Origin: Phycisphaeraceae bacterium
GTDB lineage: Bacteria; Planctomycetota; Phycisphaerae; Phycisphaerales; UBA1924
Assembly: GCA_020639135.1 (NCBI GenBank)
Contig: JACKHE010000003.1
Location: 310,001 to 374,000 of the forward strand
Direction: 5' to 3'
Length of the DNA stretch: 64,000 bases
Positions 42,753 to 51,246 of this stretch are shown here, in pieces (position 1 is the stretch's first letter; the number at the start of each line of letters is the position of its first letter). The notes under the pieces are model-generated. The model was not told the origin of the DNA. It ran no database searches and saw only the letters and a program-made list of their open reading frames with translations. The position numbers and the translations under genes were made by a program.

Positions 42753-43862
42753 CTACACCTTGTAGAACGGGATCCCGCAGGCCGTCGCGTTCAGCGCCGC
42801 CCGCCCCGTCTGCACCTCGAACGCAGCCCCCTCCGCGCACCGCGCCGAATCGACGTACGCCATCGCGATCGACCGGTCCAGCGTCGGGCTCAGGCAGCCG
42901 CTCGTCACCACGCCGACCTCCGCGCCGCCGCTCGTCACCGCCATGCCCTGCCGCGCCGCGCGCCGGCCCTCGATGTTCAGGCCGATCAGCTTCCGCGGCG
43001 TCCCATCGGCCTTCTGCGACTCCAACGCCGCCTGACCGATGAAGGGCCGCCGCTCCGGGTCGCCCAGCGAGAACGCGAAGGGCATCCCCACCGCGTACGC
43101 CGGGATGTCCTCCTCCAGCTCGTGCCCGTACAGCGGCATCCCCGCCTCCAGCCGCAGCGTGTCGCGCGCGCCCAGCCCCGCCGGCTTGATCGCGTCCGAA
43201 CCCGGCATCGCGCTGAGCAGCTCCGCCGCGCTCGTGGCCATCGCCGCCGGCATGATCGCCTCGACGCCGTCCTCGCCGGTGTAGCCCGTCCGGCTCACCA
43301 GCACCCGCGCGCCGAAAACCTCCACCGTCGTGAACCGGAACCGCTTGAGCGCCGGGACCTGGCTGGAGAACGCCCCGATCAGCTCCATTGCCTCCGGGCC
43401 CTGCATCGCGACCATCGCCGTCTCGAACGTCTCGTCCCTGATCGTGCACCGGTCCTCGGCGCCCACCTCGTTGAAGTGCGCCAGCAGCTTCTCCCGGTTC
43501 GACGCGTTGACCACCGCAAGGAACTCCTCGTCATCAATCCGGTAGATCAGCACGTCGTCCAGCGCACAGCCCATTTCGTTGCACACGATCCCGTACCGCG
43601 CCGCCCCGATCGGCGTGTTGTCCACCCGCCGCGAGCAGCACCGGTCCAGCAGCGCGCCCGCGTCGGCGCCCTCGAACCGGATCCGCCCCATGTGCGAAAC
43701 GTCGAACATCCCCACGTTCGTCCGCACGTTCACGTGCTCCTCGATGATCGAGGTGTACAGCAGCGGCATCGACCAACCCGCGAAATCGACCATCTTCGCG
43801 CCGGCCGCGACGTGCCAGTCGTGCATCGGGGTTTTCTTGAGCATCGTCTCGGTCGGACTCAC
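42753..43862 (-). CDS. gcvT: Aminomethyltransferase (glycine cleavage T protein)
   Basis: 369 residues from a GTG at 43862 with a strong GGAGG seven nt upstream. MVDFAGWSMPLLYTSIIEEH, NVGMFDVSHMGRIRFEGAD, the folate-binding YTGEDGVEAIMP and GARDTLRLEAGMPLYGHEL are characteristic, and the C-terminal barrel has GVVTSGCLSPTLDRSIAMAY. Transfers the methylene group of glycine to tetrahydrofolate. Other glycine cleavage genes (gcvH, gcvP) are not in the window. panC follows on the same strand but 46 nt away. Confidence 0.95.
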   Translation of the reverse strand: MSPTETMLKKTPMHDWHVAAGAKMVDFAGWSMPLLYTSIIEEHVNVRTNVGMFDVSHMGRIRFEGADAGALLDRCCSRRVDNTPIGAARYGIVCNEMGCALDDVLIYRIDDEEFLAVVNASNREKLLAHFNEVGAEDRCTIRDETFETAMVAMQGPEAMELIGAFSSQVPALKRFRFTTVEVFGARVLVSRTGYTGEDGVEAIMPAAMATSAAELLSAMPGSDAIKPAGLGARDTLRLEAGMPLYGHELEEDIPAYAVGMPFAFSLGDPERRPFIGQAALESQKADGTPRKLIGLNIEGRRAARQGMAVTSGGAEVGVVTSGCLSPTLDRSIAMAYVDSARCAEGAAFEVQTGRAALNATACGIPFYKV

Positions 43863-43908
43863 GGCGGGGCCTCCGGTGGGGGGGTTCGGTCTGCCGACAC
43901 GATAGGGC

Positions 43909-44781
43909 TCAGCCCCACGCCATGTTGTCGATCAGCCGGACCTCGCCGAACCGCGCCGCCGCCAGGACCCTCGCGGGGCGTGTCAGGCTTTCGCGCCGCG
44001 CCGCGGGGTCGATCGGCTCCAGCGTCATCGCGTCCCGGACCACCGCGTACTCCAGCAGCGCGCCGCTACCCTCGATCGTTTCCTTCATCAAGGCCTCCGC
44101 CCCGCCGGCCGTCGCGCAGCGCCCCGCCTCGCGCAGCGCCCCGCTGATCGACACCGCCCGCCGGCGATCCTCGCCGACGAGGAATCGGTTCCGGCTCGAC
44201 ATCGCCAGCCCGTCGGGCTCGCGCACCGTCGGCGCCCCGACGATCTCCACGCCGCAGCCCTGCTCGGCGTTCATCGCCTCGATCACCTTCAGCTGCTGCC
44301 AGTCCTTCTCGCCGAAGATCGCCACCGCCGGATCGAGCAGCGCGAACATCCGGTGGATCACCTGGCAGACCCCCGCGAAGTGCCCCACGCGATACCTGTC
44401 CTCCAGCCCCGGAGCCGTCGCGACCCGGGGCAGCGGGGGGACCGGCGGCATGTCGTCCGGCGGGTACACCGTCTCCACAGACGGCGCGAACACGCAGCCC
44501 GCCCCGGCGCGCTCGCAAAGCGCCGCGTCCGTCTCGATGATCCTCGGGTACCGGTCGTAGTCGATCGCCTCGCCGAACTGCGTCGGGTTGACAAACACGC
44601 TCACGACAACCGGCGGCCTCCCAGCGCGATCCCGCGCGATCGACGCCGCCCGCTCGATCAGCGCCGCGTGCCCCTCGTGCAGCGCGCCCATCGTCGCGAC
44701 AAAGACCCCGCGCTGAAACGCCGCCAGCCCGTCAGTGCCGGTGACGATCCGCACGCGCGTGTTGGGGTTGGTCGATGGCAT
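43909..44781 (-). CDS. panC: Pantothenate synthetase
   Basis: 290 residues from the ATG at 44781; an ATG at 44808 is also possible. VFVATMGALHEGHAALIERA is the ATP-binding HxGH region, VVVSVFVNPTQFGEAIDYDR binds pantoate, and IFGEKDWQQLKVI plus VREPDGLAMSSRNRFL (KMSKS-like) complete the active site. The chosen start places TMGALHEGH at the same distance as in E. coli PanC. Joins pantoate and beta-alanine using ATP in CoA synthesis. Follows the ACT-like gene. Confidence 0.94.
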   Translation of the reverse strand: MPSTNPNTRVRIVTGTDGLAAFQRGVFVATMGALHEGHAALIERAASIARDRAGRPPVVVSVFVNPTQFGEAIDYDRYPRIIETDAALCERAGAGCVFAPSVETVYPPDDMPPVPPLPRVATAPGLEDRYRVGHFAGVCQVIHRMFALLDPAVAIFGEKDWQQLKVIEAMNAEQGCGVEIVGAPTVREPDGLAMSSRNRFLVGEDRRRAVSISGALREAGRCATAGGAEALMKETIEGSGALLEYAVVRDAMTLEPIDPAARRESLTRPARVLAAARFGEVRLIDNMAWG

Positions 44782-44815
44782 CTCGCGGGGCGTGCGGCCT
44801 GCGGCCATGGGGCGA

Positions 44816-45301
44816 TCAGAACGTCGGTTGCGGCAGGTCCGCCTCACCCATCAGGCGGAACCCCTTGCGCCGGAGGATCTGGCCGCCCAGGGTCAGGTCG
44901 TCCACCGCCAGCGCGATCGTCGGGGTCCCGTTGGGCCGCAGCATCAGCGGGTACGCGAACCGGATGCTCAGCTCCACCGCCAGCAGGTGCAGGCACAGTG
45001 TCGCGAGCGTGTGCCCCTTCGTCACCTCGACGACCAGCACCTCCGTCTCGGAGAACGCCAGCCGGTGGTCGCGCAGCACGCCGCGCGTCGCTGTCGAACA
45101 GCTCGTGATGATCCGCACCACCGCGTGGTCGGACGCCTCATGCACGCTCAGGGCGCAGATCTGCGTCGCCGGCTCGTTGTCGAACGATTCGACGAGGTCG
45201 TAGAGCTTGCCGACCTTGTTGTCGAGGAAGACGCTGAACTGTGTCACGCTGGGGGGGGCGTAGCCCTGCTGCGTCGGCGTCGGGATGCTGGACTGCGTCA
45301 T
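44816..45301 (-). CDS. ACT-like regulatory domain protein
   Basis: 161 residues. Two ACT-like beta-alpha-beta units can be traced: SVFLDNKVGKLYDLVESFDN with HAVVRIITSC, and VLVVEVTKGHTLATLCLHLL with GTPTIALAVDDLTLGGQILR. No catalytic domain is attached. It resembles stand-alone ACT proteins in planctomycete genomes that are thought to sense amino acids. Good ribosome-binding site GGAAGGA. 34 nt upstream of panC on the same strand, so probably one transcript. Confidence 0.65.
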   Translation of the reverse strand: MTQSSIPTPTQQGYAPPSVTQFSVFLDNKVGKLYDLVESFDNEPATQICALSVHEASDHAVVRIITSCSTATRGVLRDHRLAFSETEVLVVEVTKGHTLATLCLHLLAVELSIRFAYPLMLRPNGTPTIALAVDDLTLGGQILRRKGFRLMGEADLPQPTF

Positions 45302-45558
45302 CCGGGTCCTTCCGGCAACCGATCGGATCGCGGGGGCGCCGATCGGCGAAACTCCATCTCGTTGCAGGCGTCATCCCGGCAGAGAGAGACCAGGGAATCA
45401 TCACAGACCGCGGCCCCGCTCGCAGCCCGTGCGGCGACGGCGATGGAACACCGGCGCCCGCAATGTTCAAACTACCGATTCAGCGATCCGAATGACAGTA
45501 AAAACGCCGAAAAAAACAGCCCTGTGATGCTCAGGAGCCCGATCAGGCCCCCCGATGC

Positions 45559-46464
45559 TCAAGATTTCCCCGCCGTTTGGCGGGTTTCCGTTCCCGACAG
45601 GGGAAACACCAGATCGATCTCACCGGGGTCCGGGCACAGCCCCGCCGAGGCGCCATCACGCAGCAGCCGCCCGACCGCCTCGGCGCCCGTTGCGCCCAGG
45701 TCGATCGTTCGCTCGTTGACATACATCGAGATGAACTCGTCCGTCGTCGCTTCGGGCAAACCCCTCGCGAACCCACGCGCATACGCCACGCCCTCGGCGC
45801 GGTGCGCCAGCGCGTGCTCGATCGACCGGCTCAGGATCCCCGTCACCTCGCGCATCGTCCCGGCGCCGAACCGGGCGTCCAGATCCCGCCGGATCGCGTT
45901 CGCCCCCAGCGGCAGCGGCAGACCCGTCCGTTCCTTCCACCAGGCGCCAAGGTCCGCGATCAGCGTCAGCCCGGACTCGCCGTACGTCAGCTGGCCCTCG
46001 TGGATGACAACCCCCGCGTCCGCCTCGCCCCCGGCGACGGCGTCCATGATCCGCTCGAAGGGCATCGCGACAAAGTCAAACGCACGGCCGATGCACAGCC
46101 GCGCCGCCAGATACGCCGTCGTCCGCTCGCCGGGGATGGCGATCGTCAGCCCCGGGCTCGCGAGCCACGCCCGGTCGTGCGGCCGTCGCGCGACGATCTT
46201 GGGCCCGAACCCGTCCCCGACGCTGGCGCCGCAGCTCGTCAGCGCGTACCGATCCCGCACCCTCGCGTACGTGTGCATCGAGATCGCGGTGATGTCCAGG
46301 TCCCCCGACTCCGCGGCGCGCCGGTTCAGCGACTCGATGTCCTCGGGGACCGCGCGGAACCGGAACCGACCCGTGTCGATGGCGCCGTCCAGGGGCCACC
46401 ACATGAAGGCGTCGTCGGGGTCCGGCGAATGGCCGATCGTCAGCGTGGGGTTCTCGCCGGGCAT
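45559..46464 (-). CDS. mqnD: 1,4-dihydroxy-6-naphthoate synthase MqnD (futalosine pathway)
   Basis: 301 residues. TLTIGHSPDPDDAFMWWPLD is the MqnD signature, followed by ITAISMHTYARVRDRYALTS and the periplasmic-binding-protein-like fold (AGVVIHEGQLTYGESGLTLI). A catalytic His is expected in the VIHEGQLTYG region. It takes cyclic dehypoxanthinyl futalosine to 1,4-dihydroxy-6-naphthoate, so this organism very likely makes menaquinone by the futalosine route. Other mqn genes are not in the window. Confidence 0.9.
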   Translation of the reverse strand: MPGENPTLTIGHSPDPDDAFMWWPLDGAIDTGRFRFRAVPEDIESLNRRAAESGDLDITAISMHTYARVRDRYALTSCGASVGDGFGPKIVARRPHDRAWLASPGLTIAIPGERTTAYLAARLCIGRAFDFVAMPFERIMDAVAGGEADAGVVIHEGQLTYGESGLTLIADLGAWWKERTGLPLPLGANAIRRDLDARFGAGTMREVTGILSRSIEHALAHRAEGVAYARGFARGLPEATTDEFISMYVNERTIDLGATGAEAVGRLLRDGASAGLCPDPGEIDLVFPLSGTETRQTAGKS

Positions 46465-46497
46465 CGCGCCATCATAGACGCGCGCCCCGCGCCGTGT

Positions 46498-47709
46498 TCA
46501 GCCGGTGAACGCGTTGATTACCGAGATGACGTCGCTCGTGTCCACGATCCCGTCGCCGTTGATGTCCGCCAGCTCGTCGTCCGTCCCGAGCTTTGAGATC
46601 ACGTACGCCAGGTCGGAGGTGTTCACCGACCCGTCGGAGTTCACGTCCTGCGGGATGCGCTCCTCCTCGTTTTGCTGATCCTGCTCGACGACGTAGTCGT
46701 TGATCTGCCGCGTCATCGGCCCGATCTCCTCGTCCACATACTCCTGGAACGCGTTGGCGATCCCGGGCTGCGGCAGGTTGTCCCACAGGATCACCCCGTC
46801 GGCGTCCCAGAAGTAGGGCCCGAACAGCATCAGGTTCAGGTGCTCGTGCTCGATCAGGTGCAGGCGGTACCACTGGTTCTCGTTGTTGCGACCGTACCGG
46901 GGCCAGGCGAACGCCAGCACGGGCCGGTCCGGCCCCGCCACCTGCCGCGCCACCGCGAGGTTCCCGTCGAAGTCCGACTCGATGTACGTCTCGTAGCGCG
47001 CCTGACCCAGCCCGGGCTCCATCCAGTCCGGCACCAGGTAATCCGTCATGTACACCGACGGGTAGAACGCGTCGCTCGCGTCCCACAGCCACTGCGTCTG
47101 CTCGTTGTCGCCCAGCAGCGCGTGCCGGGCCTTGGGGTACGACCAGTACCCCCACCTGGCCTCGGGCCGCAGCGCCCGCCCCAGGTCGATCGTCCCCTCC
47201 ATCAACTGCCGCGCCGCCGCCTCGTACTCCTGCCGGCCGATCGTTTCCAGCTCCTCGTCGGTCAGGTAGGGCATGCGTTCGCGCAGGTCCTCAATCGTCG
47301 CGTTGCGGTACCGCCTGGGCGTGTCCTCCCACCAGGGCGTCCACGACTCGTAGTCGATCACGACGAACCCGTCCCACTCCGGGTCGGGGATCGCCTCGAG
47401 GATCTCGTTCAGACAGGCGCCCAGGTGCGCATCAAGATCGGCGCGCTGCGGGAGCCCCCCGTTGATCCACCTCCCGTTCTGCTGGTCGATCCGGGGATAG
47501 AGCCCGAGCGTGTGCTCGAAGAACATGAACACGTCCCGCTCGATCGGCGCGCCGCCGAGATCGATCGAGCCCGCCTCGTCCCCGGAGACGCCGTAATGGA
47601 AGGTGTAGCTCGGCTCCGAAGCCAGGGCCCCGGGCCCCGTCCCAAGCGCGATGGACACGATCGCCGCGAGTGGACAACGCCACCCGAAGCCCCTGATGTG
47701 CTGCTGCAT
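46498..47709 (-). CDS. Secreted hyaluronidase-family (GH56-like) protein with dockerin-like C terminus
   Basis: 403 residues. Signal peptide (CPLAAIVSIALGTGPGALAS), then a domain that follows GH56 segment by segment: FVVIDYESWTPWWED (catalytic D-x-E at about 119/121), YRNATIEDLRE, ARQLMEGTIDLGRALRPEAR, WGYWSYPKARHALLGDN, WLWDASDAFYPSVYM, VLAFAWPRYG and the end ADGVILWDNL. In animal and venom hyaluronidases the corresponding strings are IDWEEWRP or IDFERW, ETIKLGKLLRPNHLWGYY and LYPSIYL. The last 50 residues are two dockerin-like calcium loops (DVNSDGSVNTSDLAYVI, DINGDGIVDTSDVISVI). Likely extracellular glycosaminoglycan or related glycan hydrolase; substrate inferred. Confidence 0.75.
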   Translation of the reverse strand: MQQHIRGFGWRCPLAAIVSIALGTGPGALASEPSYTFHYGVSGDEAGSIDLGGAPIERDVFMFFEHTLGLYPRIDQQNGRWINGGLPQRADLDAHLGACLNEILEAIPDPEWDGFVVIDYESWTPWWEDTPRRYRNATIEDLRERMPYLTDEELETIGRQEYEAAARQLMEGTIDLGRALRPEARWGYWSYPKARHALLGDNEQTQWLWDASDAFYPSVYMTDYLVPDWMEPGLGQARYETYIESDFDGNLAVARQVAGPDRPVLAFAWPRYGRNNENQWYRLHLIEHEHLNLMLFGPYFWDADGVILWDNLPQPGIANAFQEYVDEEIGPMTRQINDYVVEQDQQNEEERIPQDVNSDGSVNTSDLAYVISKLGTDDELADINGDGIVDTSDVISVINAFTG

Positions 47710-47852
47710 GACGCCAACTCTCCCGTGCGAGGTGAGAAGACTCTTCGATGATCGCCGTGACGCGAACCGCAGGGATTATCGGTCAGTTCCCGGGTCTTGT
47801 AAAAGGAAATCCCCCTGCTCGCGGGAGAAAATCGGACACGCAAAGTCGGCGC

Positions 47853-49304
47853 TCAGTCGCACCCGCCGCCGAACGCCGCCAGCAGCAGGCCCAGGTCCGC
47901 CGTGTCCACGACACCGTCGCCGTTGATGTCCAGAGCCGGGTCCGTCCCCCCGAAACCGCTCAGCAGCAGGCCCAGGTCAGCGGTATCGACGACAAGATCG
48001 CCGTTGAGATCCGCGGGGCAGAACGCATCGTGCGTGTCGAACACGTACGCCGCCCCGGCGTTGAACCCGAACTCGTCCTCCGTCTTGGCCGCGACCAGCA
48101 GCAGGTCCTCGTGCAGCGCGATCGCGCCGCCGAACTGATCGTCCGGCTCGCCGTCGCCGGCGCGGATCCGCTCCGTCTGGGCCCACAACCCGCCGGTTCG
48201 GCGGAACACATACACCGAACCGTTGTCGCCGGCGACCGGGAACACACCCGCCTCCGAGGCGCCCACCAGCGCGTGATCGCCGCTGAGTTTCACCGACCGG
48301 CCGACCTGAGCCCTCGGCCCGGCCTCGGCGCCGACCAGCCGGTCCTCCTGCGTCCAGCCGCCGACCCCGTCGCCGCGGAAGACATACGCCGCGCCCGTCG
48401 CGGTCGTCGTCTCCTGCGTCGCGCCCACGAGGATCGCGTCCCCGCTGATCGAGACCGACCACCCGAACCGCTCGTTGGCAATCCGCACGTCGGGGACGAC
48501 CCGGACCCCCGAATCCCACAACCCGGTCATCGCGTCGCGCGTGAAGACGTACACCGCCCCCTGCGCCGAATCGTTGCCCCACGCGCCGACGACCGCCGTG
48601 TCGCCCTCGAGGTCCAGCGACCAGCCGAAGCTGTCGCCGACCATCGAGTCCGTCGCGACGAGCGTCTGCGCGTGCTGCCACGTCCCCGACATGTCGCGCT
48701 CCCACACCTGCGCCTGACCCGCGAGCCCAGAGCCGCCGAACGCCGGAGCGCCCACGAGCAGCGTGCCGCCATCGAGCGCCATCGCCGCCCCGAACAGCTC
48801 GCCCGCCACCGGGGCGTTGGGGTGGAACAGCTGGTGGAACCCCCACGTCCCGTCCATCGCCCGCGTGAAGCTGTACACCGCGCCCGAGCGGTCGTTGTCG
48901 ATCGACGGCCCGATGTCCGCGAAGTACGCGCCGACCAGCGCGACCCCGTCGCCCAGCGCCGTCGCGAACCCGAAGACGTCGTCCGTCTCCGCGTCCGGCG
49001 CGTTCAGCTTCGCCTCCTGCTCCCAGCTCCCGGGCACGGCCTCCTTCCAGATGTACGCCGCGCCGCAGTCGATGATGAAATCAAAGTTCCCGTACTTCGC
49101 CCCGATGATCATCCGCGAGCCGTACGTGTCCACCGACGTCCCGAACTGGTCCGGCGTCTCCCCGTCGCCCGCCAGCAGCTTCTGCAACTCGACGGAATCC
49201 GCGCCCGCCGCCGCGGCGCCGATCGCGCACACCACCGCCGACGCGAGCGCCAGCAGGCGCGCCCCGCGAGTCGTCAGGCCCGTCGATGTCGGTTTCAGGA
49301 ACAG
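47853..49304 (-). CDS. Secreted FG-GAP propeller protein with two dockerin loops; apparent CTG start
   Basis: 483 residues if translation starts at the CTG at 49304. Repeats of about 50 residues such as FGTSVDTYGSRMIIGAKYGN and FGWSLDLEGDTAVVGAWGND form a beta-propeller of roughly seven blades. The end holds a full dockerin pair: DLNGDLVVDTADLGLLLSGF and DINGDGVVDTADLGLLLAAF. The only ATG/GTG/TTG starts in frame before the mature part are the GTGs at 49238 and 49235, which would cut the signal peptide in half. From the CTG, preceded by AGGAG at good spacing, a complete signal peptide results (RLLALASAVVCAIGAAAAGA). Confidence 0.8.
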   Translation of the reverse strand: MFLKPTSTGLTTRGARLLALASAVVCAIGAAAAGADSVELQKLLAGDGETPDQFGTSVDTYGSRMIIGAKYGNFDFIIDCGAAYIWKEAVPGSWEQEAKLNAPDAETDDVFGFATALGDGVALVGAYFADIGPSIDNDRSGAVYSFTRAMDGTWGFHQLFHPNAPVAGELFGAAMALDGGTLLVGAPAFGGSGLAGQAQVWERDMSGTWQHAQTLVATDSMVGDSFGWSLDLEGDTAVVGAWGNDSAQGAVYVFTRDAMTGLWDSGVRVVPDVRIANERFGWSVSISGDAILVGATQETTTATGAAYVFRGDGVGGWTQEDRLVGAEAGPRAQVGRSVKLSGDHALVGASEAGVFPVAGDNGSVYVFRRTGGLWAQTERIRAGDGEPDDQFGGAIALHEDLLLVAAKTEDEFGFNAGAAYVFDTHDAFCPADLNGDLVVDTADLGLLLSGFGGTDPALDINGDGVVDTADLGLLLAAFGGGCD

Positions 49305-49511
49305 GGGGAACTCCTGTGGATTCGTGTTCTCGGACGCCTACCGGCGCCGCCTCGGGACCCGCTCAGACTACCGCCCGCCTCCTGAAAGCGAAGCGCTTTT
49401 TCCGGGATTCGAGGGCCAACCGGGACGGCCCGGAATCCCGGAGGCGCCCAGATCGCGTTGCCCCGGCGCCGGGGGGCGCGTAGCGTCACCGTCAACGTCC
49501 GGCGTCGCACT

Positions 49512-49991
49512 ATGGCCAGCAGGAAAAAGCACATCGCGAACGAGCCTGAGATCGTCAACCGCAAGGCGCGGCATGATTACACGATCGAGGAAACGCTCGA
49601 AGTCGGCATCCGCCTCGCCGGGACGGAGGTCAAGGCCGTCCGCGCGGGCCGCATCTCCCTGAACGAGGCCTACGTCCGCGCCGAGTCAACACCGCCCTCC
49701 CTGACGCTCCACGCCGCCCACATCGGCGAGTACGCCCCCGCCGGCGCCAACCAGCACCCCGCCGTCCGCCAGCGCGAGCTCCTCGCCCACAAGCGCGAGA
49801 TCGCCGACCTCGCCAGGCTTAGCGCCGTCAAGGGGGTGACCATCGTCCCCCTCAAGCTCTACTTCAAGAACGGCTACGCCAAGCTGCTCATCGGCGTCGG
49901 ACGCGGCAAGGGCAGGTCCGATAAGCGCGAGGACCTCAAGAAGCGCGAGGCCCAGCGCGACATCGATCGCGCCATGTCGCACCGCGCCTGA
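49512..49991 (+). CDS. smpB: SsrA-binding protein SmpB
   Basis: 159 residues from the ATG at 49512. NRKARHDYTIEETLEVGIRL, AGTEVKAVRAGRISLNEAYV and VPLKLYFKNGYAKLLIGVGR are hallmark segments, with the basic tail KGRSDKREDLKKREAQRDID. Binds tmRNA for rescue of stalled ribosomes. The tmRNA gene was not seen nearby. Starts divergently from the propeller protein gene. Confidence 0.96.
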   Translation: MASRKKHIANEPEIVNRKARHDYTIEETLEVGIRLAGTEVKAVRAGRISLNEAYVRAESTPPSLTLHAAHIGEYAPAGANQHPAVRQRELLAHKREIADLARLSAVKGVTIVPLKLYFKNGYAKLLIGVGRGKGRSDKREDLKKREAQRDIDRAMSHRA

Positions 49992-50021
49992 TCAAAGATT
50001 CAATCGGTTCCGACCGGGCGC

Positions 50022-51074
50022 TCAGCGCCGCAGCCCGTTGATCGGCACACCCGTCACGCCGTCGGCGTCGCAGAGCATCACCCGATGCGTCCTCGAACGC
50101 TTGGCCGCGTACAGCGCGTTGTCCGCGTGCGAGAGCAGCTGCTTCGCGTCCAGCGGGTTGCTCATCGAGATGCTGGAGATCCCGATCGAGATCCCGCACG
50201 TCTTTTCCGCGCCCAGCGCCCCCTGCGCGTGCCGCCGGAACTGCGTCCGGATGCGCTCCGCCAGCGCCGCCGCGGTGCCCGCGTTCGTTCGCGGCAGGAT
50301 GATCACGAACTCGTCCCCGCCGATGCGCGCCGCCAGGTCCGAGGCGCGCACCTGCTCGATGATCACCCGGCCCACCGCCGTCAGCAGGTCATCCCCCGCC
50401 TGGTGGCCCATCGTGTCGTTGATCGACTTGAAGCCGTCGAGGTCCATCATCAGGCACGCGAGGTCGTCCCCGTACCGGATCGCCTCCGCGAACATCGGGT
50501 TCATCCGCTCCTGGAACCGCCACCGGTTCGCCAGGTTCGTCAGCAGGTCCGTCGAAGCGATCGTCTCCAGCCGCTGTGTCTGCTCCTCCAGCTCCCGGTT
50601 CTTGCTCTTGAGCTCCGCGAGCGACCGCGCCAGCGCCGCCTGAAGCCGCAGATTCTCACGCTTGATCCGGCTCAGCTCCAGGTGCTTCTCGAATGTCGCG
50701 CGCAGCTGGTATGCGCTGTGCTCGTCGCCCAGGTGGACGCACTCGTCCGCCCCGTGCTCGAGCAGCGTCCCCCCGATCCCACCGGGGTCGTCCAGCAGCG
50801 CCGCCAGGATCGGCGCCTCGTCACGATGCTCCCGGATCAACCCGACGACATCCGTCGCCGCCGCGTCGGCGAACGATTCGCCGACGATGAACGCGTCGAA
50901 CTCGTCCATCCGCTCGGCCAGCAACTCGCCGTACGAGGCGATCGCGCGCGTCTCGGAAACACCCGGCAGCCCCCCGATCACCGCAGCCACGTTGGCGCGC
51001 AGCGCTTCGTCGCCGAGAACCAGCAGCGCCCGGACTGGGGAGGATTCGGTCTGTCGTGCTCGGTGGCTCATCAT
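50022..51074 (-). CDS. GGDEF-domain diguanylate cyclase with degenerate receiver-like N terminus
   Basis: 350 residues from the ATG at 51074. Residues 10-130 have the alternating pattern of a receiver (VRALLVLGDEALRANVAAVI; FDAFIVGESF), but the phospho-acceptor Asp position reads G/E, so phosphorylation is unlikely. A coiled coil (RENLRLQAALARSLAELKSK) leads into the GGDEF domain: LMMDLDGFKSINDTMGHQAG and LAARIGGDEFVIILP, with an I-site RASD just upstream. Should be an active, feedback-inhibited cyclic-di-GMP synthase; control of motility is plausible but inferred. Confidence 0.88.
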   Translation of the reverse strand: MMSHRARQTESSPVRALLVLGDEALRANVAAVIGGLPGVSETRAIASYGELLAERMDEFDAFIVGESFADAAATDVVGLIREHRDEAPILAALLDDPGGIGGTLLEHGADECVHLGDEHSAYQLRATFEKHLELSRIKRENLRLQAALARSLAELKSKNRELEEQTQRLETIASTDLLTNLANRWRFQERMNPMFAEAIRYGDDLACLMMDLDGFKSINDTMGHQAGDDLLTAVGRVIIEQVRASDLAARIGGDEFVIILPRTNAGTAAALAERIRTQFRRHAQGALGAEKTCGISIGISSISMSNPLDAKQLLSHADNALYAAKRSRTHRVMLCDADGVTGVPINGLRR

Positions 51075-51246
51075 GAAGGCGCCAGGGTCGGCAGCGCGGC
51101 AGGGCGTACACATCCCCCCCGGCGCAGGGAAATACGCCGGTCTGGACGGCAAAGTTCATCGGTCCGATGTCCCGCGGAATGGATCCCGCCTGCGGAGATC
51201 ACCCCACCAATGCCGGAACAGTCAGGACAGACCGGAATCGCGGCTG

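Noticed and set aside
44735..46477. 580-codon plus-strand frame across panC, the ACT-like gene and mqnD
   Set aside because: The minus-strand genes are recognisable enzymes; the plus-strand product is Arg/Pro-rich without motifs and spans several genes.
46498..47709. Assignment of the GH56-like gene to a generic glycoside hydrolase or unknown protein
   Set aside because: Too many ordered GH56 segments are present, including the catalytic D-x-E and the LRP..WGYW..YP and YPSVYM blocks, for this to be chance.
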